NCBI GenBank assembly: GCA_026225555.1 | Contig: JAMFSY010000076.1 | Span: forward strand, 1 to 46,045 | Origin: Methylacidiphilales bacterium | GTDB lineage: Bacteria; Verrucomicrobiota; Verrucomicrobiia; Methylacidiphilales; UBA1321 | Direction: 5' to 3' | DNA length: 46,045 nt | Shown here: positions 34,388-42,292 of the stretch, in pieces | Layout of the letters: each line of letters starts with the position of its first letter | Position numbering within the stretch: position 1 is the stretch's first letter | Notes under the pieces: generated by a model | Database searches by the model: none | What the model was told of the DNA's origin: nothing | What the model saw: the letters and a program-made list of their open reading frames with translations, nothing else | Program-made: the position numbers and the translations under genes

Positions 34388-35713
34388 CTAACCCGGCGTT
34401 TCCCCATCTCCATTCGCCATTCGGCGGGCCATGGCGAGCGCCTCGGCGTGCGTCTGCACGGTGCCCTCGAGCTGGGCCACGCGAATCGCTTCCAGAATGC
34501 GCCCCACCGCGCGACCGGGGGGAAGTCCCATCGCGAGCACGTCGCGGCCATTGATGAGCGGCGGCGGATCGATCTCCTCCGCGCTCATATTTTCGAGCAG
34601 GTCCTTGAGAAACTCGTAATGCTTCAGGTCGCCGTGAGAACTGGCGCAATCGATGCGGTGCAGCTCCAGTTCCAGCGCAAAAGTCGGGCGGGCCATCATG
34701 CGCTTGAGCGTGCTGGGCCGCATGTGCGGGACGTCCTTGAACTGCATGTGATGCTGCACGAGCTCGCGCACAGTCAGGATCGTTTTGTTGTCGTAGCGCA
34801 GATCGGTCATGATCTGCTCGGACATTTCCGCGCCGACGCTTTCATGTTCGTTGAAACGGATGCGTCCGTTCTCATCGACCTTCGCGGTCGGTTTCTTGCC
34901 GACGTCGTGCATGAGGATGCCCAGGGCCAATTCGAGATTCGGCTGCTCGATCTTGCTCAGCATCAGGCGGACATGCTGGTAAACGTCGCCCTCAGGATGG
35001 AATTGCGGCGGCTGTTCCACGCCATGCATCCCGGCAACATCGGGCAGGACCTCGCGAAGGAGCCCGCTGCCATCGAGCAGATCGAGACCGCGCTCGGGTT
35101 TGGAGGCGCTGAAGATTTTATTGAGCTCGTCGCGAATCCGCTCCGCGCTGATGGTGCGGATGGAAGCAGCCGCCGCCTGGATCGCCGCCCAGGTCCTCGG
35201 TTCAATGGTAAAACTCAGCCGCGTGGCAAAGCGGATGGCCCGCAGAAGCCGCAACTGATCCTCGGCAAAACGTTCGGCCGGATTTCCAATGGCCCGGACG
35301 ATTCTGGCGCGAAGATCGGCCTCGCCGCCAACGTAATCGATCAACCGTTCCGCCACCGGATCGAAGAAGAGTCCGTTGATGGTAAAGTCGCGGCGCTGGG
35401 CGTCCTCCTCCGCCGTGGCGAAGCGAACCGATTCGGGATGGCGGCCGTCCTTGTAGGGACCGTCCTGCCGGAACGTGGCGACCTCGAAAGTATCCTCGCC
35501 ATGCAGCACGCGCACCACGCCGAAGGATTTGCCGGTGAGATCGGTGACACGCGGAAAGAGCTTCTGCACCTGCTCGGGCAACGCGCTCGTGGCCACGTCA
35601 TAATCCTTTGCCTCCACCCCGAGCAACTGGTCTCGCACGCAACCGCCCGCGAAGTAGGCGGTGTGCCCGGCGGCCTGCAACCGAGCGACAATATCACGAG
35701 CCTGAGGGTTCAT
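34388..35713 (-). CDS. CCA tRNA nucleotidyltransferase / poly(A) polymerase family, with HD domain
   Basis: 441 residues. Nucleotidyltransferase head: GGCVRDQLLG (23-32), metal-binding DYD (37-39), RRDFTINGLFFD, then RFAEDQLRLLRAIRFATRL, the nucleotide-recognition region. An HD-type domain has MHDVGKK (269-270). The combination fits bacterial CCA-adding enzymes or poly(A) polymerases, which cannot be reliably separated by eye. It starts in an ATGA overlap with the flippase-like gene and is the last of a four-gene minus-strand run. Confidence 0.88.
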   Translation of the reverse strand: MNPQARDIVARLQAAGHTAYFAGGCVRDQLLGVEAKDYDVATSALPEQVQKLFPRVTDLTGKSFGVVRVLHGEDTFEVATFRQDGPYKDGRHPESVRFATAEEDAQRRDFTINGLFFDPVAERLIDYVGGEADLRARIVRAIGNPAERFAEDQLRLLRAIRFATRLSFTIEPRTWAAIQAAAASIRTISAERIRDELNKIFSASKPERGLDLLDGSGLLREVLPDVAGMHGVEQPPQFHPEGDVYQHVRLMLSKIEQPNLELALGILMHDVGKKPTAKVDENGRIRFNEHESVGAEMSEQIMTDLRYDNKTILTVRELVQHHMQFKDVPHMRPSTLKRMMARPTFALELELHRIDCASSHGDLKHYEFLKDLLENMSAEEIDPPPLINGRDVLAMGLPPGRAVGRILEAIRVAQLEGTVQTHAEALAMARRMANGDGETPG

Positions 35714-36726
35714 CGTTTGGAAAAAAGGGGTTCCACCTCAGAGACCACAGGGGCGGGTTCGTGGGTTTCATGGCGGTAGAGAAAATAGAAGGGAGCCCCG
35801 GCAAAACTCCACAACAAATTAAGCGCAAAGAAAGTCAGCGAAAAGGTCACGGCATGTTCCGGGTCGATACCCAGCAACGCAAAGAAGGTGACGAAAAGGT
35901 ATTCGCGCAGTCCGAGACCGCCAATGCTGATGGGAAGCGCGATGAGCATGTTGACCATAATCAGGACGGAGCAGAAGACGAGGAGCGATCCCTGAAGATG
36001 GAGCGACCTAAAAATACAGTAACCCATGATCGTGACCGAGAGATGCGAAGGCAGCGATCCGACGAGGGCCAGCGCATTGGTCCTGAAGGCGCGGGCCGTC
36101 GTTTCGTAGGCAGAGAATAACGGCGTCCCCCGATGCAAATAAGGCAATGTTTTTAGCCACGAACGAAGTCCCTGGTGCCGCAGCAGGTAGGGACCGATGC
36201 AGCCTCCAATCGAAACACAAATGGCGCCCAGGGCCGCCAGATAAAACATGCTCGTCCAGAATCTCGTCCCCGGTTTGGAAAGCAGGAGCGGGAGCTGCGT
36301 GATGGAAAGCGCGACGCCGAAAAGCAGCATAGCCACCAGTCCAATGACCCGGTCGATGATGACGGTGAAGCCCACCGCCGTCTTTCGCCGGGGCACGGCC
36401 CGCGCGGCATAGAAGATTTTGATGACATCGCCCCCGGTGGTGCCGAGGAGAAAGGCGCTGAAGAGTTGGCCGATCATGGTGAGCTCCAAAACCCGCCAAA
36501 AACGAAGATGAACGCCGTGGACTCCCAGCAGCAAACGCCACCGCCAGGAGACAATCAAAAGCACCGGAACGAAACTGACCAGCGCCGCCGCCAACCACGC
36601 GACATCGACCGTTTGAATGATGGGCTTGAGATGTTGCCAATCGATCTTACGGATCAGCCAGCCTACGAGGGCGAGCGACACGAGAGCCCGAAAAATCAGG
36701 CCGAGGCGGCGACGTAAGAATTCCAT
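35710..36726 (-). CDS. Flippase-like membrane protein (lysylphosphatidylglycerol synthase TM region family)
   Basis: About 338 residues from ATG 36,726; the open frame continues to 36,891 but the extra part has no family character and overlaps the upstream gene. Around eight membrane helices, with WLIRKIDWQHLKPII after the first, LLGTTGGDVIKIFYAARAVP, and the family hallmark ISIGGLGLREYLFVTFFALL near the end. This UPF0104 family is found as the membrane part of MprF and near glycolipid genes; its substrate here is unknown. It overlaps the end of the isomerase gene by 31 bases and cca by four. Confidence 0.85.
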   Translation of the reverse strand: MEFLRRRLGLIFRALVSLALVGWLIRKIDWQHLKPIIQTVDVAWLAAALVSFVPVLLIVSWRWRLLLGVHGVHLRFWRVLELTMIGQLFSAFLLGTTGGDVIKIFYAARAVPRRKTAVGFTVIIDRVIGLVAMLLFGVALSITQLPLLLSKPGTRFWTSMFYLAALGAICVSIGGCIGPYLLRHQGLRSWLKTLPYLHRGTPLFSAYETTARAFRTNALALVGSLPSHLSVTIMGYCIFRSLHLQGSLLVFCSVLIMVNMLIALPISIGGLGLREYLFVTFFALLGIDPEHAVTFSLTFFALNLLWSFAGAPFYFLYRHETHEPAPVVSEVEPLFSKR

Positions 36727-37619
36727 AAATGGCGGCTGGCGATGACCTGCTCTTCCGGGATGCCGGGAGAAAGCTCGAGAACAGCGATAGCGTTTTGCGG
36801 GAAGGCGGGCAAGAGCGGGGGAAACTCGATTTCGCCATGGCCGAGCGCAAGATGGTCCTCCTGCGGCCGGCGACAATCGTGAATGTGGCAACCGAGGATG
36901 CGCGGGGAGCGAAGCTGCAGCGTCTCAAGATGCGAATGCCAGCCGAGGAATTCCTTGCGCGCCGAATGGCCGAAATCATGCCAGTAGCCGACTACCTCGG
37001 GCGGGAAGCTCTCCAGCACGATGGGCATTTCCTCCTCCGTAGGAAATTCCTCGAAGACCTCGCGAATCTCGAAGCCAAGGCGGACTTTCAGTTCGCCAGC
37101 CAGGGCAACCAGGGGCTCCAGAGTTTCGCGGACCCGAGGCCAGACGATCTCGAAATTTTTCTTCCGTTGCTTAACCGCCTCGACCTTGAGTTGGGTATAG
37201 CGGCGGCTGAGGAACTCGCCCCGCTGAAAAAGCTTGTCGAGCTTTTCGGTGATTCCGGACGGGCCGGCGCGACCGAGGTGGAAAATCACGACCTTCGCGC
37301 CGAGACGCGCCGCCTGCCGGATCGTCTCCTCGCTCGCCTTGCGCGCAATGGCGCGGACCTCGGGCCGAGGATCGGAGAATTCGTAGCAGTTGGGATTGGG
37401 CCGCAGGACGCTCGTGGGAACGGGGCAGAAATTGTGGAGCGTATTGATCTTGATGAGGTCTTTTTCCCACGCCTTCAAAACGCCGGGCCAAAGGGAAAAG
37501 CGAATCGCGTGGCCAAGCTCGACCGCGGGGAATCCGAGTTGCCGGATTTCCTGGAGCATTTCATAACCGTCCTGGTGGCGATAGGAGTTCCAGCAGGTGG
37601 ATAGGGCCAACGGCAGCAT
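36696..37619 (-). CDS. Sugar phosphate isomerase/epimerase, TIM-barrel (AP endonuclease 2 family)
   Basis: 307 residues with the xylose-isomerase-like barrel pattern: start LPLALSTCWNSYRHQDGYEM, GFPAVELGHAI, KVVIFHLGRAG (metal-ligand strand), FEIREVFEEFPTEEE, YWHDFGHSARKEF (His-Asp-His), and a closing strand LGCHIHDCRRPQEDHLALGH. Likely metal-dependent isomerase or epimerase; substrate unknown. Its 3' end overlaps the flippase-like gene and it lies 32 bases after the DUF6580 gene. Confidence 0.82.
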   Translation of the reverse strand: MLPLALSTCWNSYRHQDGYEMLQEIRQLGFPAVELGHAIRFSLWPGVLKAWEKDLIKINTLHNFCPVPTSVLRPNPNCYEFSDPRPEVRAIARKASEETIRQAARLGAKVVIFHLGRAGPSGITEKLDKLFQRGEFLSRRYTQLKVEAVKQRKKNFEIVWPRVRETLEPLVALAGELKVRLGFEIREVFEEFPTEEEMPIVLESFPPEVVGYWHDFGHSARKEFLGWHSHLETLQLRSPRILGCHIHDCRRPQEDHLALGHGEIEFPPLLPAFPQNAIAVLELSPGIPEEQVIASRHLWNSYVAASA

Positions 37620-37651
37620 CTTAAAAAGGCGTCATCGCGCGACGCTCCCCG

Positions 37652-38275
37652 CTAAAGGGGAACCGGCGGGCGAATGGCGGGCCGCTCCGACGCGTGACCA
37701 AACAAAAGCGCCCGGTCCAGGACCAGAAGGAGAACCGCCACAAAAAAGAGATCGCCCACAATGCCGTTGCGCAGGAAGAGCCAGGTCGGCACATAGCCAG
37801 CCAGACCGACCGTGTTCGCCTGCCACCAACCGGCGACTCCCGTGGGATAGGCCGGCGTGCTGTGCGAGAGGACATTACCTGCCCAGGTGAAAGTGTTTCC
37901 GGCGACATAAAATAACGTGGACAGAAGCACGCTGCCGGTCAGGACCTTGGCCAGCGATTTGCGTTGGGAGATCAGCAGGCCGACCACCCCGGCGACCAGA
38001 TAGAAGCCGAGCGAAATGAGCGTCCACCAGGAAAGCAGGTTGGCGCCGACCTTGTAATTGGTCGGGATGAAGGCGAGATCGGTAATGACAAAAGCGGCCA
38101 GACCGACGAGCCAGCCCCATTGCCGGGGGAGATACATCGCGCCAATAAAGGCCAGCGCCATGAGCGGCGAGATGTTCGGGATGTAGTCGGGAAACAGGCT
38201 GCTGAGCAGCCGGAAAGCCACGCAACCGAGAATGAGAGCCAGGGCCAGTTGGATGGAAGAAAGTTCGCGCTTCAT
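37652..38275 (-). CDS. DUF6580-family membrane protein
   Basis: 207 residues, five or six membrane helices. LSSLFPDYIPNISPLMALAF followed by GAMYLPRQWGWLVGLAAFVI, then a middle SLGFYLVAGVVGLLI, then TFTWAGNVLSHSTPAYPTGV and a last helix. The NxSP...A pattern in the first part and the overall size resemble DUF6580 proteins, which look like ECF-type S components of vitamin importers. No ECF ATPase is nearby. It shares a 56-base divergent gap with the secreted protein gene. First gene of the minus-strand run to cca. Confidence 0.75.
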   Translation of the reverse strand: MKRELSSIQLALALILGCVAFRLLSSLFPDYIPNISPLMALAFIGAMYLPRQWGWLVGLAAFVITDLAFIPTNYKVGANLLSWWTLISLGFYLVAGVVGLLISQRKSLAKVLTGSVLLSTLFYVAGNTFTWAGNVLSHSTPAYPTGVAGWWQANTVGLAGYVPTWLFLRNGIVGDLFFVAVLLLVLDRALLFGHASERPAIRPPVPL

Positions 38276-38299
38276 GGGGTAGCAAATTACTTAAGCTTC

Positions 38300-38318
38300 C
38301 TTGCCCCGCAAAGGCAAG
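38300..38318. other. Hairpin in the divergent gap
   Basis: CTTGCC (38,300-38,305) pairs with GGCAAG (38,313-38,318) around seven bases, inside the 56-base gap between divergent genes. It could be a regulatory leader or operator; too short to match a riboswitch class. Confidence 0.3.
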
Positions 38319-38331
38319 CTACCACTGGGGC

Positions 38332-39441
38332 ATGAAACCCTCCATCGCGGTTTTCGTCGTGTTGTTCGCCTTGGCCTTACGTCAATCTGCTCCCGCCGAA
38401 CCGGTCTCGCATGATGATTCCTTTTCGAAAGAAGGCCTCTTCAAGGCGGACGTTTCCACACTGAAGGACACCCAACTGGTGGCGCATCCCGATGTGCCGC
38501 TGGCGGCGGATCAGAATGTCCTCTGGTGTGGGACGCTGCAACTGGCGTGGAACGAGGCCGTCGGGCTCGTGGGCGAGAAGCTCCATTTCGATCGACAGGT
38601 GCCCGAGGTCGACCTGCTGAACCGGATGGATTTCACCCGGAAGGACCTCGATCCCGACAGTTACGTCGCGCTGGCCGATTTCGAGGTCAATCATGTCGAG
38701 GACGAGATTCGCGCGGCCCTGGAGAAGACGTTTCAGGGCGCGGCCTCACCGGAACTGATTCCCCCGAAGCCTCCTCACCCCGGACCGGACGATTTTGTGG
38801 CCTATGCGTATCTTTACAAGAACCTGGCCTTTGCCACGCCCTTCCCGGACCACAGTCCTCTCAACTTCGGCACGACTGCGGTGAAAGCTTTCGGCTTCGA
38901 TTCAGAAGGGCAGAGACCGCCCGGGGCGCTGGAACAGGTCGAGATTAATGACTATCATTCACCCAACGATTTCGTGATCGAACTAAAAACCAAGGCGGCG
39001 AACGACGAGTTGATCCTGGCGAAGGTTCCTCCTGCCGCGACTCTCGAGGCCACGATCAGCAGCGTTCTCGGTCGGCTGGGACAGCATTCCATCAGCATAG
39101 TCGGCCCTGGTGATATGCTCGCCGTACCGAAGTTGAATTTTGATCTGCGCCGCGATTTTTCAGAGTTGGAGGGACTTGTTTTGGAACCAAGCCCCGGCGC
39201 GAAGATCCATCGCAGACTGGTCATCAGCAAAGCCGAGCAACTCGTGCGGTTTCAGCTGAACGAAAAGGGCGCGATCCTGAAGTCGGAGGCCGTCATCGCT
39301 ATGAAAGCGATGGCCATGAGACCGCGCCACATGATGATCTTCAATCAGCCTTTCCTGATTCTCATGAAGCAGAAGGATTCGTCGCGGCCTTACTTCGCGC
39401 TTTGGGTGGGAAATGCGTCGCTGCTGGTTCCGGCGGAGTAG
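38332..39441 (+). CDS. Secreted protein with a serpin-like C-terminal region
   Basis: 369 residues. Signal peptide (SIAVFVVLFALALRQSAPA, about 4-22). The N-terminal half (LWCGTLQLAWNEAVGLVGEKL, DFTRKDLDPDSYVALADFEV) is unfamiliar. The C-terminal third follows the serpin order: VPKLNFDLRRDFSELEGL, LVISKAEQLVRFQLNEKGA (hinge-like), then about 20 residues of possible reactive loop, then MIFNQPFLILM (335-345), which satisfies every position of the serpin PROSITE pattern as I remember it. Serpins trap proteases; bacterial ones exist. The hinge lacks the Ala-rich run of inhibitory serpins and the N-terminal half does not align by eye, so it may be non-inhibitory or only distantly related. Divergent from DUF6580. 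Confidence 0.5.
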   Translation: MKPSIAVFVVLFALALRQSAPAEPVSHDDSFSKEGLFKADVSTLKDTQLVAHPDVPLAADQNVLWCGTLQLAWNEAVGLVGEKLHFDRQVPEVDLLNRMDFTRKDLDPDSYVALADFEVNHVEDEIRAALEKTFQGAASPELIPPKPPHPGPDDFVAYAYLYKNLAFATPFPDHSPLNFGTTAVKAFGFDSEGQRPPGALEQVEINDYHSPNDFVIELKTKAANDELILAKVPPAATLEATISSVLGRLGQHSISIVGPGDMLAVPKLNFDLRRDFSELEGLVLEPSPGAKIHRRLVISKAEQLVRFQLNEKGAILKSEAVIAMKAMAMRPRHMMIFNQPFLILMKQKDSSRPYFALWVGNASLLVPAE

Positions 39442-39499
39442 GGTGAAGAAAGTCGGGCGGCCAATCAGTTTCAATTAAATGGCCGAGTCAAAAATTGCA

Positions 39500-39526
39500 G
39501 TCATCCTGAGCTTGTCGATGGATGAC
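39500..39526 (+). repeat. TCATCCTGAG element, single arm
   Basis: GTCATCCTGAGCTTGTCGATG continues with GATGACC, making a short palindrome with its own start (GTCATCC/GGATGAC). It matches the arms at 24,580-24,665 over 20 bases with one difference. It lies just after the secreted protein gene and at the point where base composition becomes AT-richer. Confidence 0.7.
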
Positions 39527-39544
39527 CTTCCGCCATCTCCTTTC

Positions 39545-39592
39545 CTAAGTTTATATAGCTTAGCGACTTCTTGCTTATATAGCAAGCCTTTT
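39545..39592 (+). terminator. Two AT-rich hairpins, second followed by a T run
   Basis: CTAAG (39,545-39,549) pairs with CTTAG (39,559-39,563), and CTTGCT (39,570-39,575) with AGCAAG (39,581-39,586), the latter followed by CCTTTTTTGG. This fits a Rho-independent terminator for plus-strand transcription from the secreted protein gene. The remaining bases up to 39,657 show nothing further. Confidence 0.5.
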
Positions 39593-39657
39593 TTGGTAAA
39601 TTTCTGCACCAAAAGGCAACCTGCTGTTATGCAGTCCCGAGTGATTTTGCTATGCAG

Positions 39658-39915
39658 TCAACCCTTCGGAAGACCCGCTTTTTGAAGGGTTATCCGCTCC
39701 GCTTGTGCAATCAGTTGTGAAAGCTTCCTGCCAAGGGCCTTCGCGATTCGCTCGGCTACGTCGATACCAGGGGTTCTTTGCCCCCTTTCCAGTAGGCCAA
39801 TGTAGGTGGGGTGGACATCGGCCTTCTCAGCCAATGCTTCTTGTGAGAGCTTCTTGGCGAGTCGATGCTTTTTAACCAATGGCCCAAAAGTTGAAGATAA
39901 TCCCTGCCGTGGCAC
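39658..39915 (-). CDS. XRE-family helix-turn-helix regulator
   Basis: About 85 residues from GTG 39,915; the open frame goes to 39,996, but the first 27 residues there (rich in Trp and Cys) do not look native. The domain reads FGPLVKKHRLAKKLSQEALA, then EKADVHPTYIGLLERGQRTP, then GIDVAERIAKALGRKLSQLI, a classic Cro/C1-type fold with recognition helix around HPTYIGLLERG. Such single-domain regulators are frequent in mobile or accessory regions. No clear partner gene; it is divergent from the Sel1 gene about 345 bases away. Confidence 0.82.
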   Translation of the reverse strand: MPRQGLSSTFGPLVKKHRLAKKLSQEALAEKADVHPTYIGLLERGQRTPGIDVAERIAKALGRKLSQLIAQAERITLQKAGLPKG

Positions 39916-40061
39916 GGCCCAAACCTTGCAAGGCAACCAACACGCGAGCCACAGACAATAGTCTGGTAAGTGGTTTGAATAACCTTGACCGACCATAAAC
40001 GGAAGCGTTAAAAACCTATCTCCCTGAAACGCCCTATCGCTGACTTCTCTGCGGCCACTAA

Positions 40062-40259
40062 GTCACACTTTTAAAACATCTTAGAAATCTGCGAATTACC
40101 ACCGTCTTCGAGAAAGATGCCGACATGTATTATGTATATAAGGACGTTCGCTCCTACATGAGCATTTCAGGGTCGGCCTTGGAAAATAAACCCGGCTTGT
40201 ATAGCGTTAGGGTTGATTTTACAGAGCGGGATTTCCAGAATAAATTACTCAATAAGTAA
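40062..40259 (+). pseudogene. Short ORF or gene remnant before the Sel1 gene
   Basis: A frame opens after TAA at 40,059-40,061 and ends with TAA at 40,257-40,259, directly before the Sel1 ATG. It reads as plausible protein (ITTVFEKDADMYYVYKDVRS, then SVRVDFTERDFQNKLLNK). No ATG exists until 40,125, which has GAGAAAG 8 bases upstream and would give a 44-residue peptide. The earlier codons also look protein-like, so this may be the 3' end of a broken gene. No family recognised. The bases between 39,916 and 40,061 show no gene. Confidence 0.4.
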
Positions 40260-42128
40260 ATGCAAAAGCAAATCGTCCCGATTTCTAAACGTGCTCACGT
40301 CGCCAAACGTGGAATGAGACAGCATTATAAATGCATAATCGTAATGCATCCTATCGTACTATTCTTTCGTGTATTGCTGCTGATTTCCATTCTCCTTTGG
40401 GTAATACTGCCATGTCTCGCTATCGACAATATTGAACAGGATCTGCGCAAACAGGCACAAGGAGGCGATGCAAATTCAGAGTACATGTTAGGACTGTATT
40501 ACGCGAATGGGTCAAGGGATGTCCAAAATATTCCAGAAGGGGTTAAGTGGTTTCGCAAAGCCGCGGAGCAGGGGAATGCGCAAGCACAGTTAATGTTAGC
40601 CGCGCATTATTCCGCTGGCGTGGGCGTTCCTAAGGATTATGCCGAAGCAGCACAATGGTACCGAAAAGCGGCAGACCAAGGAAATGACCAAGCCGAATAT
40701 ATACTCGGTCTTTATTATGAGGGCGGCATAGGTGTACAAAAAGGTGATATTGAGGCGGCGAGGTGGTACCTGAAATCCGCAGAGCAAGGAAACGTCCAGG
40801 CACAGATAAGGTTGGGGGCAAGCTATGCGAATGGCCAAACTCCGGCACAGGGAGATGCCACTACCAATTCATCACCAAGCGTTGTAGTACCGCCCGCTTC
40901 TGTTACAGAAACCAATCAGCCTCCACAGGTCGCCTCGGCGGACACTAGCATCGACGCCTTACGCCAAAAGGCGGAATCGGGGGACGCGGAGAGCCAGTTT
41001 TTGTTGGGATATGGGTACCAACAGGGAACTGGCATTAAAAAAGATGCTACTGAGGCAGTCAAATGGTTCCGCAAGGCAGCAGATCAGGGGAACGCTGTGG
41101 CGCAGCTACAACTCGGGTTGAGCTATGAGCAGGGCACCGGCACCGAGAAAGATGCAATCGAAGCGGTCAAGTGGTTCCGCAAGGCAGCGGATCAGGGATA
41201 TGCTCTGGCGCAGTATAATCTTGGGGTTTGCTATAATCAGGGCACTGGCGTCGAGAAAGATGCAGTCGAAGCGGTCAAATGGTGGCGCAAAGCAGCCGAT
41301 CAGGGGAATGCCGACGCGCAGAGTATTCTTGGCGTGTCCTACCAATACGGTACTGGCGTTGAAATAAATGTAGCCGAAGCAGCCAAGTGGTATCGCAAGG
41401 CTGCCGATCAGGGAAATAATAAGGCGCAGGTACTTCTTGGTGCGTGCTACCAGTACGGTACTGGCGTCGAGAAAGATGCAGTCGAAGCGGTCGAGTGGTC
41501 CCGCAAGGCAGCGGATCAGGGAAATGCTATGGCGCAGTTATTTCTTGGGGTGGACTATCAAAGCGGCTATGGTGTTGATAAAGATGCTGTTGAAGCAGCC
41601 AAGTGGTATCGCAAAGCAGCCGAGCAGGGAAATGCTATGGCGCAGTACAACCTTGGGACATTCTATCACAGTGGCGAGGGCGTTGAGAAAGATGCAATCG
41701 AAGCGGTCAAATGGTTCCGCAAGGCAGCCGAGCAGGGAAATGCTGATGCTCAGAGAGCTCTCGGGATTTGCTATTACAGTGGCGAGGGCGTTGAGAAAGA
41801 TGCTGTAGAGGCGGTCAAGTGGTATCGAAAAGCAGCCGAGCAGGGGGATGCCGGGGCGCAGTCACTTCTTAGTTGTTCATATATTCAGGGATCAGGAGTC
41901 ATGGTGAATGATGTGGAAGGTCTGGCTTGGTTGTATGTATCCAGCGCCAATGGCGACAAAAAAACAGCAGAGATGATTACCTATCTTCAAAGCAAATTTA
42001 ATGATTCAACATTTTCAGCAGCGCGTCAGCGTGCCACTGAAATTCAAGCTCAAATCGCCTCGCACTCAGTGCCCGCGAATGATGCCGCCACTATCCTTCC
42101 GCCAGCGCCAGCCCCGAATACGCCCTAG
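40260..42128 (+). CDS. Secreted or membrane-anchored Sel1-repeat protein
   Basis: 622 residues. An N-terminal hydrophobic segment (PIVLFFRVLLLISILLWVIL, about 31-50) acts as signal or anchor; the start may be ATG 40,260, 40,314 or 40,344. Three full 36-residue Sel1 repeats (66-172) and a partial one precede a Ser/Pro/Thr linker (about 196-237). Eight contiguous repeats (238-525) and a divergent ninth follow. Each has the form AADQGNAxAQxxLGxxY followed by GTGVEKDAVEAVKWFRK. Sel1 repeats form an alpha-solenoid for protein binding; bacterial examples act in envelope signalling, exopolysaccharide regulation or host interaction. It starts right at the stop of the short upstream ORF. Partner unknown. 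Confidence 0.88.
   Translation: MQKQIVPISKRAHVAKRGMRQHYKCIIVMHPIVLFFRVLLLISILLWVILPCLAIDNIEQDLRKQAQGGDANSEYMLGLYYANGSRDVQNIPEGVKWFRKAAEQGNAQAQLMLAAHYSAGVGVPKDYAEAAQWYRKAADQGNDQAEYILGLYYEGGIGVQKGDIEAARWYLKSAEQGNVQAQIRLGASYANGQTPAQGDATTNSSPSVVVPPASVTETNQPPQVASADTSIDALRQKAESGDAESQFLLGYGYQQGTGIKKDATEAVKWFRKAADQGNAVAQLQLGLSYEQGTGTEKDAIEAVKWFRKAADQGYALAQYNLGVCYNQGTGVEKDAVEAVKWWRKAADQGNADAQSILGVSYQYGTGVEINVAEAAKWYRKAADQGNNKAQVLLGACYQYGTGVEKDAVEAVEWSRKAADQGNAMAQLFLGVDYQSGYGVDKDAVEAAKWYRKAAEQGNAMAQYNLGTFYHSGEGVEKDAIEAVKWFRKAAEQGNADAQRALGICYYSGEGVEKDAVEAVKWYRKAAEQGDAGAQSLLSCSYIQGSGVMVNDVEGLAWLYVSSANGDKKTAEMITYLQSKFNDSTFSAARQRATEIQAQIASHSVPANDAATILPPAPAPNTP
40971..41942 (+). repeat. Tandem 108-bp DNA repeat encoding Sel1 units
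   Basis: Nine successive units of exactly 108 bases (codons 238-561), the last one divergent. Near-identical blocks recur (for example GAAAGATGCAGTCGAAGCGG at several units), so the array can expand or shrink by slipped-strand or unequal recombination without breaking the frame. Confidence 0.8.
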
Positions 42129-42292
42129 GTTCTGGATCGGGCGCTTTTATTTCCGCCGATGGCTTGGTTTTAATGTGGGCTAATGTCGTGCGTGGAGCGT
42201 CGCGGATTGATCTCGTGACGGCAGCGGGCACGCGGAAGCCTTGAATTTCGCCATGGGCCTGCCATCCTAAACCCGAGAGCTTTTCCTTTTTC

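Noticed and set aside
36727-36891. N-terminal extension of the flippase-like gene
   Set aside because: The extra 55 residues are Arg/Pro-rich and lie antiphase over the isomerase gene; the family start is at ATG 36,726.
40971-41942. Regular repeats considered as a CRISPR array
   Set aside because: Units are 108 bases, in frame, and encode Sel1 repeats; there are no unique spacers.
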